Assembly (NCBI RefSeq): GCF_019426345.1 | Contig: NZ_JAHLLW010000002.1 | Coordinates: 62,001-126,000 of the forward strand | Direction: 5' to 3' | Length of the DNA stretch: 64,000 nucleotides | Source of the DNA: Marinomonas lutimaris | Lineage (GTDB): Bacteria > Pseudomonadota > Gammaproteobacteria > Pseudomonadales > Marinomonadaceae | Shown: positions 54,988 through 64,000 of the stretch, piece by piece | Numbering within the stretch: position 1 is the stretch's first letter | How the letters are laid out: every line of letters starts with the position of its first letter | The notes under the pieces: model-generated | Database searches by the model: none | Told to the model about the DNA's origin: nothing | Seen by the model: only the letters and a program-made list of their open reading frames with translations | Program-made: the position numbers and the translations under genes

Positions 54988-57900
54988 ATGCGTTGGTTGT
55001 TGCGTAAACTGATCCTTTTTACTTTCTGGGCAGCGATTGCTTTCTCTGTATTGCTTGCTATTTTTGCGGTCAGTGTAGGGCAGCTTCTTCCTTATATGGA
55101 TCATTACCGCCCTCAGATAGAGCGAAACCTTCAGCAAATTACGGGTTATCCCGTTACGTTAGAAGGAATTGATGGACGCCTTGAAGGTGTCGATCCGACG
55201 GTATCGGTTAGTGGCTTTAAATTACTTGCTAATGGTAAAACCTCGATTAGCGTTGATGAAATGCGCGTGCGTCTTGATACGGTTAAATCCATTCTTAGTT
55301 TGAGTCCTCAATTTACTTATTTTCGTTTTGTACGTCCTTCAATTGCCTTACAAGAAAGCGATGGGCAGTGGCGATTGAATGGCGCTAAACCTTCTCGTAA
55401 TGTTGGCAATGACGTAGGCGTTGAACGTGTTCTGGATTATTTGTCCGCACAACGAAATTTTTCTATTTTTGATGCCGAATTACAGATTGATAGTGATCAA
55501 TTTGGCCAGCATTCTGTTCGCATCCCCCATGTTTATATATTCCAAAAATCATTTGAGTCTTTATTAACCTCAGAACTTTATTTAGACGAGTACCAATCTC
55601 CGATTCAAATAAATGCTCGTATCGAGGAAGCTCTTAGTTTGTTTGGTAGTTATCGAGTTAAAGCGTCTATTAAAGCACCTCGTATTTCTATTCCATTAGC
55701 TGATATGTTTCCAGAGAATCCATATTTACTTTCTTCTGTTGAGCTGGGAGGTGATATCTGGCTGGATGCATTAGTTGGTAAGGAGTTGGAAATAAGAACA
55801 CAAGCAACGCAGCTAGATGTAGCATTTGATGATGGTCAGCAATATGAGGTGACGTCCTCTGTTAAACTTCGTTACTCTCAAAAGCATCCGAGTGTACGAA
55901 TGGATGTTCACAATATACTCGTCAAAGATAAAGATGGTTTAACATACCCAACAACCGATTTATCGTTTGATTGGTCGTCGGTGACAAATCGTTCTAATGT
56001 GCGCTTTGATCGAGCAGATTTAGGATTAGCCCATAAAATAGCGGCTCATTTTTTGCCTGAAGAAACAAATGCGTCAAAAATTTTAAACGGACTTGATCCT
56101 AGCGGCATGGCCAAAAATGGCTCTGTTAGCTTATGGCGTGAAAATGATGAGTGGTCTTTTCAGTTTCTAAGTAATTTACAGTCTGCTTCTATCAAAGGTT
56201 ATAACGGCATTCCTAAGGCGAGTAATATTAATGCGGTATTCAGCCTGTCTAATGAAAGTGGTTACGTTGACTTTCGTGGAAGAGATAGCGAGATAGCCTT
56301 TGACACTATATACGATGAGTCTTGGCGTACAGACTTTCTGTCAGGTTATGTGGGCTGGCAGCAACAGCAAGATACTTTCTTGGTTGAAGGGCGTGATCTA
56401 GCTATTCAACGTAATGGTGCTAATGTAAATGGAGGCTTCCGGCTAGAAGTGCGAGAAGACCAGCCTGATTGGATTGCACTAGATTTACATGGTCGTAATT
56501 TATCGGTTACTGATCGTTTAACTTACCTTCCTCCCAAAGCTCTTAGTGGCGATATCATGTCTTGGATAAAAGAGGCGTTCGCAGATAAAGGTAAAGTTGA
56601 TAGTGTCGATGTATTAGTGCAAAGCGAATTATCTGATGGCGCTGAACCACATGTTCGTGTGCAGCTAGCTGTAAGCGATGCGGATGTGACATTTGATAAG
56701 AACTGGCCTACAGCAACCAATGTAAATGGTCTATTTGAGTTTGATAAAACGGGTGTTTCTGTTCAGGTTAAGTCTGGTAAGTTGCTCGATTTACCCGTTA
56801 GTAATTTACTGCTAACAGTCCCTATCACTAATGGGGCTGCGGATTGGTTAAACCTAAAAGGAGAGGTTAGCAATAACGCGCCGCTTATTTTAGCAACTTT
56901 GAGAGCAACGCCATTAGCTGACTCTGTGCTGCAACCGTTCGCGAACTGGCAGCTAGATGGCAAAGCCAAAGGGCGTTTTGATGTCGCGGTTCCTTTTAAA
57001 GAAGGTGTTGAGCCAAAAGTCCAATTGGATCTTGATTTTAAAGATAACCCCTTAACGATTAATGATATTGATCTTTCTACTCAGGTTAAAAATGGGCATC
57101 TAAACTACAGTTCAGATAAGGGAATAACTAACTCAGAATTTGATGTTCAAGTTTTGGGTGGTTTATCGCATCTAAAATTGTCTTCTGCCGTAGCACCTAA
57201 TGGCGGACTTGCGGTTTTAGGTGATTTTTCTGGTGATGTGGATATAAAACAGGTTGCTGCGTGGAAGAAATTGCCAGAGGCTGCGATTAAAAAAGTATCT
57301 GGCAAGACATCTTATACTGGGCGTTTATCGGTCAATCAGTCCCAGAATGGCCAAGTTGATTTAGCGATTGATAGCGAATTATTAGGAGTTGCTCTCAACT
57401 TGCCAGCCCCTATGGGAAAAGGTGCTGAAGAAGCTAATGCTTTGCGAATAAAAGTGATGCAGCACGAGAAAGATATTGTAATTGATGCTGATTATGCGGC
57501 CTTATCTAAGGCAAGATTTTTACTACAAAATAGTGAATTTGTTGGTGGTGAGTTGATGCTGAACCCTAACAAAAACCAAACGTTAAGTGCAAATATTCCC
57601 AAAGGGCTGGTTCTGACCGGTGACTTTGATCGTTTCTATGTTCAGGATTGGCAATCTACTTTTTCTGATTTATCAGGTGGTGCATCAGCCTCTTCAGAAG
57701 GTGCAGAAGTTCCAGAGCTTCCTAAATGGTTAAGTAAAGTAGACCTTATTGTAGATGAGGTAATCGTTAATCCTAGTAATACTTGGCATAATTTTAAAGT
57801 GGCTTATAACTCGGCTGCAAATAAATCCCTTTTTGTCAGCTCCGATGAAATGAACTTTTCCTTACTTACTGAGGAAAATGGTAACCCAAATCTCCACTTT

Positions 57901-58809
57901 GGCTTTTTGAGCTGGAATACGCCACCATCCGACCCTTCTGAACCAGTCTCAAAGGCATCGCCAATTTCAGCGAAACAAATCCCCAATATGATGTTGTCTG
58001 TTGACCAGCTTTATTTTAATGAAAAGCCTTATGGTGACTGGCAGTTAGCTATTTCCCGAGATAACGATGTGGTCCGGATAGATCCTATTTCGTCTAAATT
58101 AAAAACAGGTAATCTAAAAGGCAGTTTGTTTTGGCAAGACAAAGGCAATAACTCCAGCGTTGAATTAGTTCTTTCGGCAACTGGTGCTGATCTCACTGAA
58201 TTGACGAAAAAGTTTTCTAACGAGGCGATTGTCTCTTCGAAGAACTACAAAATTGATGTCGGCTTAAGCTGGAAAGGGCATCCGTTCTACTTTGATCGTG
58301 AGTCTGTTTCTGGTCGTATTGCTTTTTCTGCTAATGACGGTAATTTCAAAAATATGGATGAGCTTCCAGCATTCTTAAAGGCATTAGGTATTTTTAATAT
58401 TGGAGCACTCAGCAGGCGTTTGTTGTTAGACTTTTCTGATGTATATAAGCCAGGGCTAACCTATGACAAATTTAGTGGTGCGCTTTCTCTTGATAAAGGC
58501 GTCTTAAAAACTGTATCGCCTATTTCAATTATTGCACCTTCGGCTGAGCTCGTTGTTACGGGGGAAGCCAATATTGTGACGGAAACCCTAAATGAAAAGC
58601 TTACTGCAACTTTCCCTATAAGTGGAACACTGCCATTAGCAGGGTTGTTATGGGGCACACCGCAATTAGCTGGCTTGCTGTTTATTACCGATAAACTAAT
58701 CGGTGATCAGCTATCTAAAGTAACCAGTGTTCAATATAAAATAGAAGGCTCATTTAATGATCCTGTTATGACGCCGATCCGCTATCAACCATTAGAGAAA
58801 TCGAAATAA
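54988..58809 (+). CDS. yhdP: YhdP family protein (AsmA/TamB-like phospholipid transport)
   Basis: 1273 residues (E. coli YhdP 1266). One N-terminal transmembrane helix (FWAAIAFSVLLAIFAVSVG) is followed by a long periplasmic beta-rich region with DUF3971 (YPVTLEGIDGRLEGVDPTVS near the start) and an AsmA-like C-terminus (LSGALSLDKGVL, PLAGLLWGTPQLAGLLF). YhdP forms a bridge that carries phospholipid to the outer membrane. It follows rng by 17 bases, as in many gammaproteobacteria, and overlaps the nitrilase gene by one base. Confidence 0.93.
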   Translation: MRWLLRKLILFTFWAAIAFSVLLAIFAVSVGQLLPYMDHYRPQIERNLQQITGYPVTLEGIDGRLEGVDPTVSVSGFKLLANGKTSISVDEMRVRLDTVKSILSLSPQFTYFRFVRPSIALQESDGQWRLNGAKPSRNVGNDVGVERVLDYLSAQRNFSIFDAELQIDSDQFGQHSVRIPHVYIFQKSFESLLTSELYLDEYQSPIQINARIEEALSLFGSYRVKASIKAPRISIPLADMFPENPYLLSSVELGGDIWLDALVGKELEIRTQATQLDVAFDDGQQYEVTSSVKLRYSQKHPSVRMDVHNILVKDKDGLTYPTTDLSFDWSSVTNRSNVRFDRADLGLAHKIAAHFLPEETNASKILNGLDPSGMAKNGSVSLWRENDEWSFQFLSNLQSASIKGYNGIPKASNINAVFSLSNESGYVDFRGRDSEIAFDTIYDESWRTDFLSGYVGWQQQQDTFLVEGRDLAIQRNGANVNGGFRLEVREDQPDWIALDLHGRNLSVTDRLTYLPPKALSGDIMSWIKEAFADKGKVDSVDVLVQSELSDGAEPHVRVQLAVSDADVTFDKNWPTATNVNGLFEFDKTGVSVQVKSGKLLDLPVSNLLLTVPITNGAADWLNLKGEVSNNAPLILATLRATPLADSVLQPFANWQLDGKAKGRFDVAVPFKEGVEPKVQLDLDFKDNPLTINDIDLSTQVKNGHLNYSSDKGITNSEFDVQVLGGLSHLKLSSAVAPNGGLAVLGDFSGDVDIKQVAAWKKLPEAAIKKVSGKTSYTGRLSVNQSQNGQVDLAIDSELLGVALNLPAPMGKGAEEANALRIKVMQHEKDIVIDADYAALSKARFLLQNSEFVGGELMLNPNKNQTLSANIPKGLVLTGDFDRFYVQDWQSTFSDLSGGASASSEGAEVPELPKWLSKVDLIVDEVIVNPSNTWHNFKVAYNSAANKSLFVSSDEMNFSLLTEENGNPNLHFGFLSWNTPPSDPSEPVSKASPISAKQIPNMMLSVDQLYFNEKPYGDWQLAISRDNDVVRIDPISSKLKTGNLKGSLFWQDKGNNSSVELVLSATGADLTELTKKFSNEAIVSSKNYKIDVGLSWKGHPFYFDRESVSGRIAFSANDGNFKNMDELPAFLKALGIFNIGALSRRLLLDFSDVYKPGLTYDKFSGALSLDKGVLKTVSPISIIAPSAELVVTGEANIVTETLNEKLTATFPISGTLPLAGLLWGTPQLAGLLFITDKLIGDQLSKVTSVQYKIEGSFNDPVMTPIRYQPLEKSK

Positions 58810-59642
58810 TGAGTGCTTTGTGTGTTGCAGCCCTTCAATTAACTAGCACGATCAGTTGGCAAGACAATTTGCATGAAGTGAGGTGTCTTGTTGCTTCAGC
58901 AGTAAAAGATGGTGCTCGTTTGGTTGTATTACCAGAAAATGTATTTTTATTTCATGGTAAAAGAATGCGAGGTTTAGCGGAGTCTGATGATCAGAGCGTT
59001 ATATTTATAGAAATCTCAGCACTCGCTAAAGAACACTCAATTTATCTAGTGGTCGGATCCCATCCTTCACTATTAAGGCCAAATGGTGATCTGGTTGCTG
59101 ATAAGCGAGTGAGGCAGACATGCTGGGTGTTTGGGCCAGATGGTCTTTTACTTGAGCGCTATGACAAAATTCATTTGTTTGATGTCACTGTCGATGACAA
59201 GGCCGCATCGTACAAAGAGTCAGATGTGATCGAGCCAGGTGAGTTAGCCTTAAAGGTAATCGACGTAGATGGTTTTAAAGTCGGCTTAAGCATTTGTTAC
59301 GACTTGCGTTTTCCTGAGCTATACAGAGAACTAACTAAGTTAGGTGCTGAAGTATTGCTAGTGCCTGCGGCATTTACCTATGTGACTGGCAAGGCTCACT
59401 GGGATATTCTTTTGGCGGCACGAGCCATCGAGAACCAGTGTTACGTTCTAGGTGTTGGTCAATGTGGTTGGCATAACGAAACTAGACAAACCTACGGGCA
59501 TAGTGTTTTGTACTCGCCCTTTGGTGAAAGTCTAGCCAATTTGCAAGAAGAGCCTGATTATTTTGTATTTAATATAACAAAGACAGCATTAAGAGATTGT
59601 CGACAAAAAATGCCTTGTTTGTCACACCGTAGACTTCTATAA
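58809..59642 (+). CDS. Carbon-nitrogen hydrolase (nitrilase family, Nit-like)
   Basis: 277 residues. The Glu-Lys-Cys triad appears in VVLPENVF, YDKIHLFD and GLSICYDLRFPELYR. This resembles the Nit1/NitA group that hydrolyses deaminated glutathione, often encoded next to rng-yhdP. The A of its ATG is the last base of the yhdP stop. In many relatives tldD follows; here it does not. Confidence 0.9.
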   Translation: MSALCVAALQLTSTISWQDNLHEVRCLVASAVKDGARLVVLPENVFLFHGKRMRGLAESDDQSVIFIEISALAKEHSIYLVVGSHPSLLRPNGDLVADKRVRQTCWVFGPDGLLLERYDKIHLFDVTVDDKAASYKESDVIEPGELALKVIDVDGFKVGLSICYDLRFPELYRELTKLGAEVLLVPAAFTYVTGKAHWDILLAARAIENQCYVLGVGQCGWHNETRQTYGHSVLYSPFGESLANLQEEPDYFVFNITKTALRDCRQKMPCLSHRRLL

Positions 59643-59798
59643 CAAGCCTTCTAAAGGCCTTTGAGAGGGCATCAATTTTAAAATAATCACTATAGATTGT
59701 AGAAATATTAATTCAGATTATTTGCTTTTACCAAATCAGATATTCCCTGCTAAGCTTAGGATTCCTGTTTGATTAGCCTGAGAATGGAGGGCTGTCTA

Positions 59799-59993
59799 AT
59801 GTATCTACAAACTACACAAACCATAACACTACCAAGTATTTTCTTTATCTCAGAGCCAGCCACTGCTAGTCATTATTCTCTAAGTGATGAATACGACGAA
59901 TTTGATGAGTTTGACGACGAAGATGATGGCGAACCATACTATGGCGACCTAGATGACAGCGACGATTTCTGGGACGATTCAAACGACGACTGA
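59799..59993 (+). CDS. Small highly acidic protein of unknown function
   Basis: 64 residues. The first ~25 are ordinary (MYLQTTQTITLPSIFF), while the last ~35 are dominated by Asp and Glu with interspersed aromatic residues (EYDEFDEFDDEDDGEP, then DDFWDDSNDD). TGGAGG at 59785-59790 is spaced correctly before ATG 59799. A terminator follows. I do not recognise a family. It may bind a basic partner or divalent cations, or be a DNA mimic, but this is only suggested by composition. Confidence 0.65.
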   Translation: MYLQTTQTITLPSIFFISEPATASHYSLSDEYDEFDEFDDEDDGEPYYGDLDDSDDFWDDSNDD

Positions 59994-60059
59994 TAATTTT
60001 TAAGCCGAAAATAAGCTTTTTCTGGTTCTGATAGGGTGCTGCTGCACAACTTTTGTACT

Positions 60060-60087
60060 AAGAGCCTCAGATGAGGCTCTTTTTTTA
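60060..60087. terminator. Bidirectional terminator
   Basis: AAGAGCCTC paired with GAGGCTCTT around AGAT, then a T-run; 12 bases from the stop of the convergent cyclophilin-like gene. Confidence 0.88.
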
Positions 60088-60098
60088 TCTTTTTACGA

Positions 60099-60638
60099 TT
60101 AATTTCTGGAGAATGTTACTTGTACTCTTTTCCGTCCCAATTTTTGTGGCAGATCTGCTGCCTCTTCTATATGCCCAATACGGGTATATGAGTATGAGGT
60201 ATTAAACGTTTTGTAAAACATAACCATAGTGCGTGACCCCCACAACATTAGATCGCCATTTTTAATCGTAGCAGGTCGATAGGTATCCGTCGTCAGTGCC
60301 TTGGGTAAATCGGCTTCCTTCTCGTTACTGTTCAGATCATTCATGTCTAAAGTCAGCGGTAACATAGCTGCAAATTCACGTGCCGCATCAGTGTCGGCTA
60401 AGGTGGCGGCGAAGCGACGTTCTCCAATGGTTATCCATATACGTGATTCCTCCGAGTTTATGGATGCTTGTTGAGTAGTGGCAGGCTGTGTTGTTGACTG
60501 CGCTGCATAACCGTTACAGAGCGTTAAAAAAAGCAGCAGTGAAAGACCAACTCTATTAAGGGTTCGTGCTTTTTGGCGGCTGGCTATTAAGGTTAAAGTG
60601 TTTATGTTATCAGTGTTGACATGAAGGTTTTTATTCAT
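60099..60638 (-). CDS. Cyclophilin-like fold protein, exported
   Basis: 179 residues. A hydrophobic signal segment (VGLSLLLFLTLCNGYAAQ) sits behind an unusually long ~28-residue N-terminal extension, so a shorter start is possible. The domain at ~68-178 has RRFAATLADTDAAREFAAML, PLTLDMNDLNSNEKEADLP and SYSYTRIGHIEEAADL, typical of the cyclophilin-like family PF18050. Function is unknown; members are often near oxidoreductases and efflux pumps. It lies 42 bases downstream of an MFS gene and is probably cotranscribed. Confidence 0.82.
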   Translation of the reverse strand: MNKNLHVNTDNINTLTLIASRQKARTLNRVGLSLLLFLTLCNGYAAQSTTQPATTQQASINSEESRIWITIGERRFAATLADTDAAREFAAMLPLTLDMNDLNSNEKEADLPKALTTDTYRPATIKNGDLMLWGSRTMVMFYKTFNTSYSYTRIGHIEEAADLPQKLGRKRVQVTFSRN

Positions 60639-60680
60639 AATAGGAGCCTCATTACTTTATTTTGTATATGGTTAAGTGCT

Positions 60681-61886
60681 TTACTGCGTTTGCATTCGAT
60701 AAGCTTGAAATGTCAGAAAAGCACTAATGAGTAAGACTGCCGCACTGGCAATAAAGGTGCTTTGGTAGCCATCTGCATCGAAGAGTATGCCACCTATTGT
60801 CGAGCCCAATGCAATGGATAATTGAACCACGGCAACCATCAGACCGCCGCCAGCTTCAGCGTTGTGTGGCATCGCTTTCGCCAGCCAAGTCCACCAAGCC
60901 ACAGGCGCAGCCGTAGCGACCAATCCCCACATTGCGAGCAATAGTACAACCGGTGCAATATAGCTACCAGCAGGAATAAGTATAAGAGCAATGGCAGCCA
61001 TAAAAACTGGGATGCCAATAAGTAGGCCATATAGCGTGCGTTTTAGAATTGAACTGATGATTAACGTACCGATAAATCCTGAAAACCCAATGGTGAGCAA
61101 TAGAAGAGACAGTGTCGATACGCTAGTCTTAGTAACGGTTTCAAGGAAAGGGCGTAGATAAGTGAAGAGGGCAAACTGGCCCATAAAGAAGGCACCGCAT
61201 CCAGCCATACCATAGGCAACGGCACGGCTTTTTAGTGCCTTGAGAATATTGCCTGAACCTGGTTCGCGCGCCTTTCCCTTCATAGAGGGTAATGCGATCC
61301 ACTGCCAAATTAAAGTGATTAGTGCGATAGGTATGATGGCTAAAAAGGCGCCTCGCCACCCTACAATAGAGCCCAAATAACTTCCTAATGGCGCGGCAAC
61401 TACTGTTGCTAGTGCGTTACCGCCATTAAAAATAGCCAAAGCTTTAGGTACTTTGGTAGATGGAACTAACCGAATAGCCATGGCGGCTGACATTGACCAA
61501 AATCCACCGATAACCACACCGATGAGCGCACGACCAATCATATAAGCTGAGTAGTTTGGAGCCAGCGCGACAATGCTTCCAGATATTCCCATCAAGACTG
61601 TCAGTATTAGCATTAACTTTTTACGGTCCATTGATCCAATTAGCATAGGAAGTAAAAGGCTAGTTAATACGGCAAAGGCGCCAGAAATTGCAATACCTTG
61701 GCCTGCCATTCCTTCTGTAATTTGTAAGTCGTTGGCAATGGGCGTTAGCAGACTAACCGGCATAAATTCGGACGCTATTAGCGTAAATACGCATAGCGAC
61801 ATGGCAAAAACGCCACTCCAATGAGCCGTGTTATTAGTCTTGTCTGTTGATGTTCCATCATGAGTATCAGATGTTGTGAGTGCCAT
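60681..61886 (-). CDS. MFS transporter, NepI-like (purine nucleoside efflux type)
   Basis: 401 residues with 12 helices. VFTLIASEFMPVSLLTPIAN, GRALIGVVIGGFWSMSAAMA and RLVPSTKVPKALAIF closely resemble E. coli NepI (YicM), which exports inosine and related nucleosides; other DHA1 exporters share part of this pattern. It is likely cotranscribed with the cyclophilin-like gene. A link to the alpha/beta hydrolase upstream is suggested by order only. Confidence 0.85.
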   Translation of the reverse strand: MALTTSDTHDGTSTDKTNNTAHWSGVFAMSLCVFTLIASEFMPVSLLTPIANDLQITEGMAGQGIAISGAFAVLTSLLLPMLIGSMDRKKLMLILTVLMGISGSIVALAPNYSAYMIGRALIGVVIGGFWSMSAAMAIRLVPSTKVPKALAIFNGGNALATVVAAPLGSYLGSIVGWRGAFLAIIPIALITLIWQWIALPSMKGKAREPGSGNILKALKSRAVAYGMAGCGAFFMGQFALFTYLRPFLETVTKTSVSTLSLLLLTIGFSGFIGTLIISSILKRTLYGLLIGIPVFMAAIALILIPAGSYIAPVVLLLAMWGLVATAAPVAWWTWLAKAMPHNAEAGGGLMVAVVQLSIALGSTIGGILFDADGYQSTFIASAAVLLISAFLTFQAYRMQTQ

Positions 61887-61982
61887 AGTTTTTTGTTACG
61901 CCTCGATTTTTACAAAAAAAGCACCACGCGAGCCCTTTGAGCTCGTGTGGTGCAGAAGTTACTTTAACTATTCTGATTACGG

Positions 61983-63086
61983 TTAAGCTAGGTGTTGCTT
62001 AAAGAAGCTTGTTAGCTTGTCGAATGGGATGACATCCACTTGATCATATAAATCAACATGGCTTGCCCCTGGAATGATCATCATCTCTTTTGGTTCAGCC
62101 GCATTTTCATAGGCTGTTTTGCCCATATAAAGAGAATGTGCCTTTTCGCCATGGATGAACAAAACTGGACGAGGAGAAATTTCAGAGATATAGGTCAGTA
62201 AAGGCATGTTCATAAAGGATAGTGGTGTCGTCTGTGACCAAGCGTTACCAGAGTTGACCGCGCGCGGGTGATAGCCACGAGGTGTCATATAGTAATCATG
62301 ATAATCGACCATGAATTGCGGCTCGCCACCTTTTAATACGTTGTAGGGGGCTTGGTAAGCTGGAGCAGCGTTACCTGCATCTTCCCAACGTTGTTGGCTT
62401 AGTTGTTCTAATCCTTGTGTACGTTGAGCTAAGGTGACACTGTCGTTATAGCCTTTTGACATGACTCGAGTCATGTCGTACATAGTGCTTGCTACAACTG
62501 CTTTGACGCGTTTGTCGACCGCGACGGCATTTAATGCCATTCCACCCCAACCACAGATGCCTATCATCCCTATGCGTTCACGATCCACATTGCCTTGCAT
62601 ACCAATGCAGTCTACTGCAGCGCTAAAGTCTTCTGTATTGATGTCTGGCGAAGCAATGTTACGAGGCTCACCACCACTTTCTCCTGTATAGGATGGATCA
62701 AACGCCAGCGTGACGAAGCCACGCTCTGCCATTATTTGAGCATACAGACCAGAAGATTGCTCTTTCACCGCACCGAAAGGGCCACCAACGACAATGGCTG
62801 GTAATTTGCCAGACGCATTTTTGGGTTGGTAAAGATCAGCGGCAAGGGTAATACCATAGCGGTTCTTGAACGTTATTTTTTTATGATCAACCTTGTCACT
62901 TTTGGCGAATTTTTTGTCCCAGTCATTATTTAGTTTTATCGACGAAGCAAAGGCTTTGCCACTGGTGAGCGAGGCAACACCTAATGCCACCATGCTTGCC
63001 CCTGTTAATTTCATCATATTGCGACGCCCTTCGTCAGGAACATCCTTTTCAGTTAAAGCATTTGTAATTTCAGTATGTTTATCCAT
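61983..63086 (-). CDS. Alpha/beta hydrolase with Cys nucleophile elbow and Tat-like signal
   Basis: 367 residues from ATG 63086 (GGAGAATGACC before it; the ATG at 63092 is too close). Residues 20-50 hold RRNMMKLTGASMVALGVASL, a twin-arginine-like export signal cut near KAFA. The hydrolase domain has LPAIVVGGPFGAVKEQ, the elbow GICGWGG (Gly-x-Cys-x-x-Gly, as in dienelactone hydrolases) and a catalytic His near the end (GASHVDLYDQ). Substrate is unknown. An AraC regulator lies divergently and probably controls it. Confidence 0.85.
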   Translation of the reverse strand: MDKHTEITNALTEKDVPDEGRRNMMKLTGASMVALGVASLTSGKAFASSIKLNNDWDKKFAKSDKVDHKKITFKNRYGITLAADLYQPKNASGKLPAIVVGGPFGAVKEQSSGLYAQIMAERGFVTLAFDPSYTGESGGEPRNIASPDINTEDFSAAVDCIGMQGNVDRERIGMIGICGWGGMALNAVAVDKRVKAVVASTMYDMTRVMSKGYNDSVTLAQRTQGLEQLSQQRWEDAGNAAPAYQAPYNVLKGGEPQFMVDYHDYYMTPRGYHPRAVNSGNAWSQTTPLSFMNMPLLTYISEISPRPVLFIHGEKAHSLYMGKTAYENAAEPKEMMIIPGASHVDLYDQVDVIPFDKLTSFFKQHLA

Positions 63087-63206
63087 GGTCATTCTCCAGA
63101 TAAGTAAGTTAGGCAAAACGGTTGTCGATCACAAAGAGTTATTAAGCATCGTCTTTCTGAAAGTATTCATTAGTATCTAGTTTTACAGCTCTGGGTATTT
63201 GGGGGT

Positions 63207-63220
63207 AGCAGGATCCTGCT
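63207..63220. promoter_or_regulatory. Perfect 14-base palindrome in the divergent promoter
   Basis: AGCAGGATCCTGCT, midway between the hydrolase and the AraC gene, about 120 bases from the hydrolase start. A weaker inverted pair (ATTCTTGCC with GGCAGAAT) follows at 63223-63253. Candidate operators. Confidence 0.45.
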
Positions 63221-63352
63221 TGATTCTTGCCTGATACTCCTGAATGGCAGAATTTCTCGTGACCTAGGATTTGGCTCAAACTATTATTAAAAAATTATCT
63301 TTTGAAGATATTCCGTACAAGCAAACGCATTTCCATTATTAGAAGCAAATAC

Positions 63353-64000
63353 ATGAATAGAGATATCAGCAGCATACAAAATGATTTGGCTAAGACAATC
63401 GAAGAAAAAACAATAGGGCAGGAAGATTGTCCTACGTTAATCGACGGATTATCTTTTTTTCGACGAGAAGCAATAACAGAACCTTGTCCTTGCACGATTG
63501 AGGCAAGTGTTCTTTTTGTTGTTCAAGGTAGTAAGCAGCTGTTGGTTGGGGAACAAGGCTTTATTTATGATACTCAGCATTTCTTATTGAATTCACTTGA
63601 TTTACCAGCGAGTTCGCAAGTTCTAGACGCCAGTACAGGGAGTCCTTGTTTAGGGCTAATGCTCAAGCTCGATATGCTACTTATGGCGGATATTATCTCT
63701 CAAAATGGCATGCCTCCTCCCTATGAAGGTTCTATTAGTGGAAGCTCGGCAATAGGAACGGTTACAACATCTTTATTGGAGCCTTTTACTCGTTTATTGG
63801 CTTTACTTGATGAACCAGATGCTGTTGCAACGCTCTCTCCACTCATTGTCAGAGAAATTCATTATCGTCTTTTGAATAGTGATCTAGCGGGTCGGCTTTG
63901 GCAGATTGCTTCCACAGGTAGCCAGGCCCACAGAATTTCAAGAGCCGTCACTTGGCTTAGAGCACATTATGCAAAATCCTTTCAGATTGAAGAGTTGGCT
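63353..64000 (+). CDS. AraC family regulator, 5' part (runs off the window)
   Basis: Open from ATG 63353 to the last base with no stop: 216 residues. The N-terminus matches the AraC_N type (CPTLIDGLSFFRREAITEP, then ASVLFVVQGSKQLLVG). SPLIVREIHYRLLNSDLAGRL is characteristic of this group. The first helix of the DNA-binding domain begins at AVTWLRAHYAKSFQIEELA, where the window ends. It is divergent from the alpha/beta hydrolase gene, the usual layout for this regulator type and its target. The effector is unknown. Confidence 0.88.
   Translation, partial: MNRDISSIQNDLAKTIEEKTIGQEDCPTLIDGLSFFRREAITEPCPCTIEASVLFVVQGSKQLLVGEQGFIYDTQHFLLNSLDLPASSQVLDASTGSPCLGLMLKLDMLLMADIISQNGMPPPYEGSISGSSAIGTVTTSLLEPFTRLLALLDEPDAVATLSPLIVREIHYRLLNSDLAGRLWQIASTGSQAHRISRAVTWLRAHYAKSFQIEELA

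Overview
The window looks like chromosomal DNA of a marine gammaproteobacterium of the Oceanospirillales, most like Marinomonas. This is inferred from protein resemblance (RlmM, RsuA, LctP, GatCAB next to MreBCD, YhdP), moderate-to-low GC and densely packed operons. I see no rRNA, tRNA, CRISPR array, insertion sequence, prophage or integrase. Both ends cut genes: an amidohydrolase C-terminus at the left and an AraC-type regulator at the right.

Layout. 1-3018: one + strand cluster (amidohydrolase tail, DoxX, ABM-domain membrane protein, MFS exporter with its own ABM-like tail). 3142-9830: mostly single housekeeping or accessory genes (YrbL-like, RsuA, NAD-dependent epimerase, membrane-anchored glutaredoxin, DUF3185, ASCH, EAL phosphodiesterase, FMN reductase, GT32 glycosyltransferase). 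10059-20000: carboxylate and amino-acid uptake: lactate permease, aspartase plus dicarboxylate/amino-acid symporter, a two-component system whose kinase carries an amino-acid-binding domain, a DsrE protein and an AGCS alanine symporter. 20264-25484: a tripartite tricarboxylate transporter (TctA-TctB fusion and TctC) with a PrpF-type isomerase and a divergent LysR regulator. 25602-31461: methyltransferases and two membrane sulfatase-fold transferases (LTA-synthase-like and EptA-like). 31635-34079: a PepSY membrane protein and a DUF2946 protein, both with Met/His-rich segments. 34185-40039: purine salvage, with a NupOPQ/BMP-type ABC importer and adenine deaminase. 40531-46980: two diguanylate cyclases, an RluA-family pseudouridine synthase, RlmM, an L,D-transpeptidase lipoprotein and a YkgJ-like protein. 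47084-59642: gatCAB divergent from mreBCD-maf-rng-yhdP-nitrilase. 59799-64000: a small acidic protein, a cyclophilin-like protein, a NepI-like exporter, an alpha/beta hydrolase and the divergent AraC regulator.

The best-supported regulatory circuit surrounds aspA. A near-consensus sigma-54 promoter (GG-N10-GC) lies about 50 bases before the aspA start. About 180 bp further upstream are two abutting exact copies of TATAAC-N4-GTTATA, spaced 18 bp centre to centre, as expected for an enhancer bound by an NtrC-class activator. The next genes encode a sigma-54 activator (GAFTGA loop) and its kinase with a periplasmic solute-binding domain. This suggests that extracellular aspartate, glutamate or a related dicarboxylate is sensed directly and switches on uptake and deamination.

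Other points of note are a probable ATT start codon for mreC, a perfect LysR box (T-N11-A) in the tct/prpF divergent promoter, an intercistronic hairpin after the purine-binding-protein gene, a 56-residue conserved-looking ORF easily missed by length cut-offs, and paired Met/His-rich metal-handling candidates.
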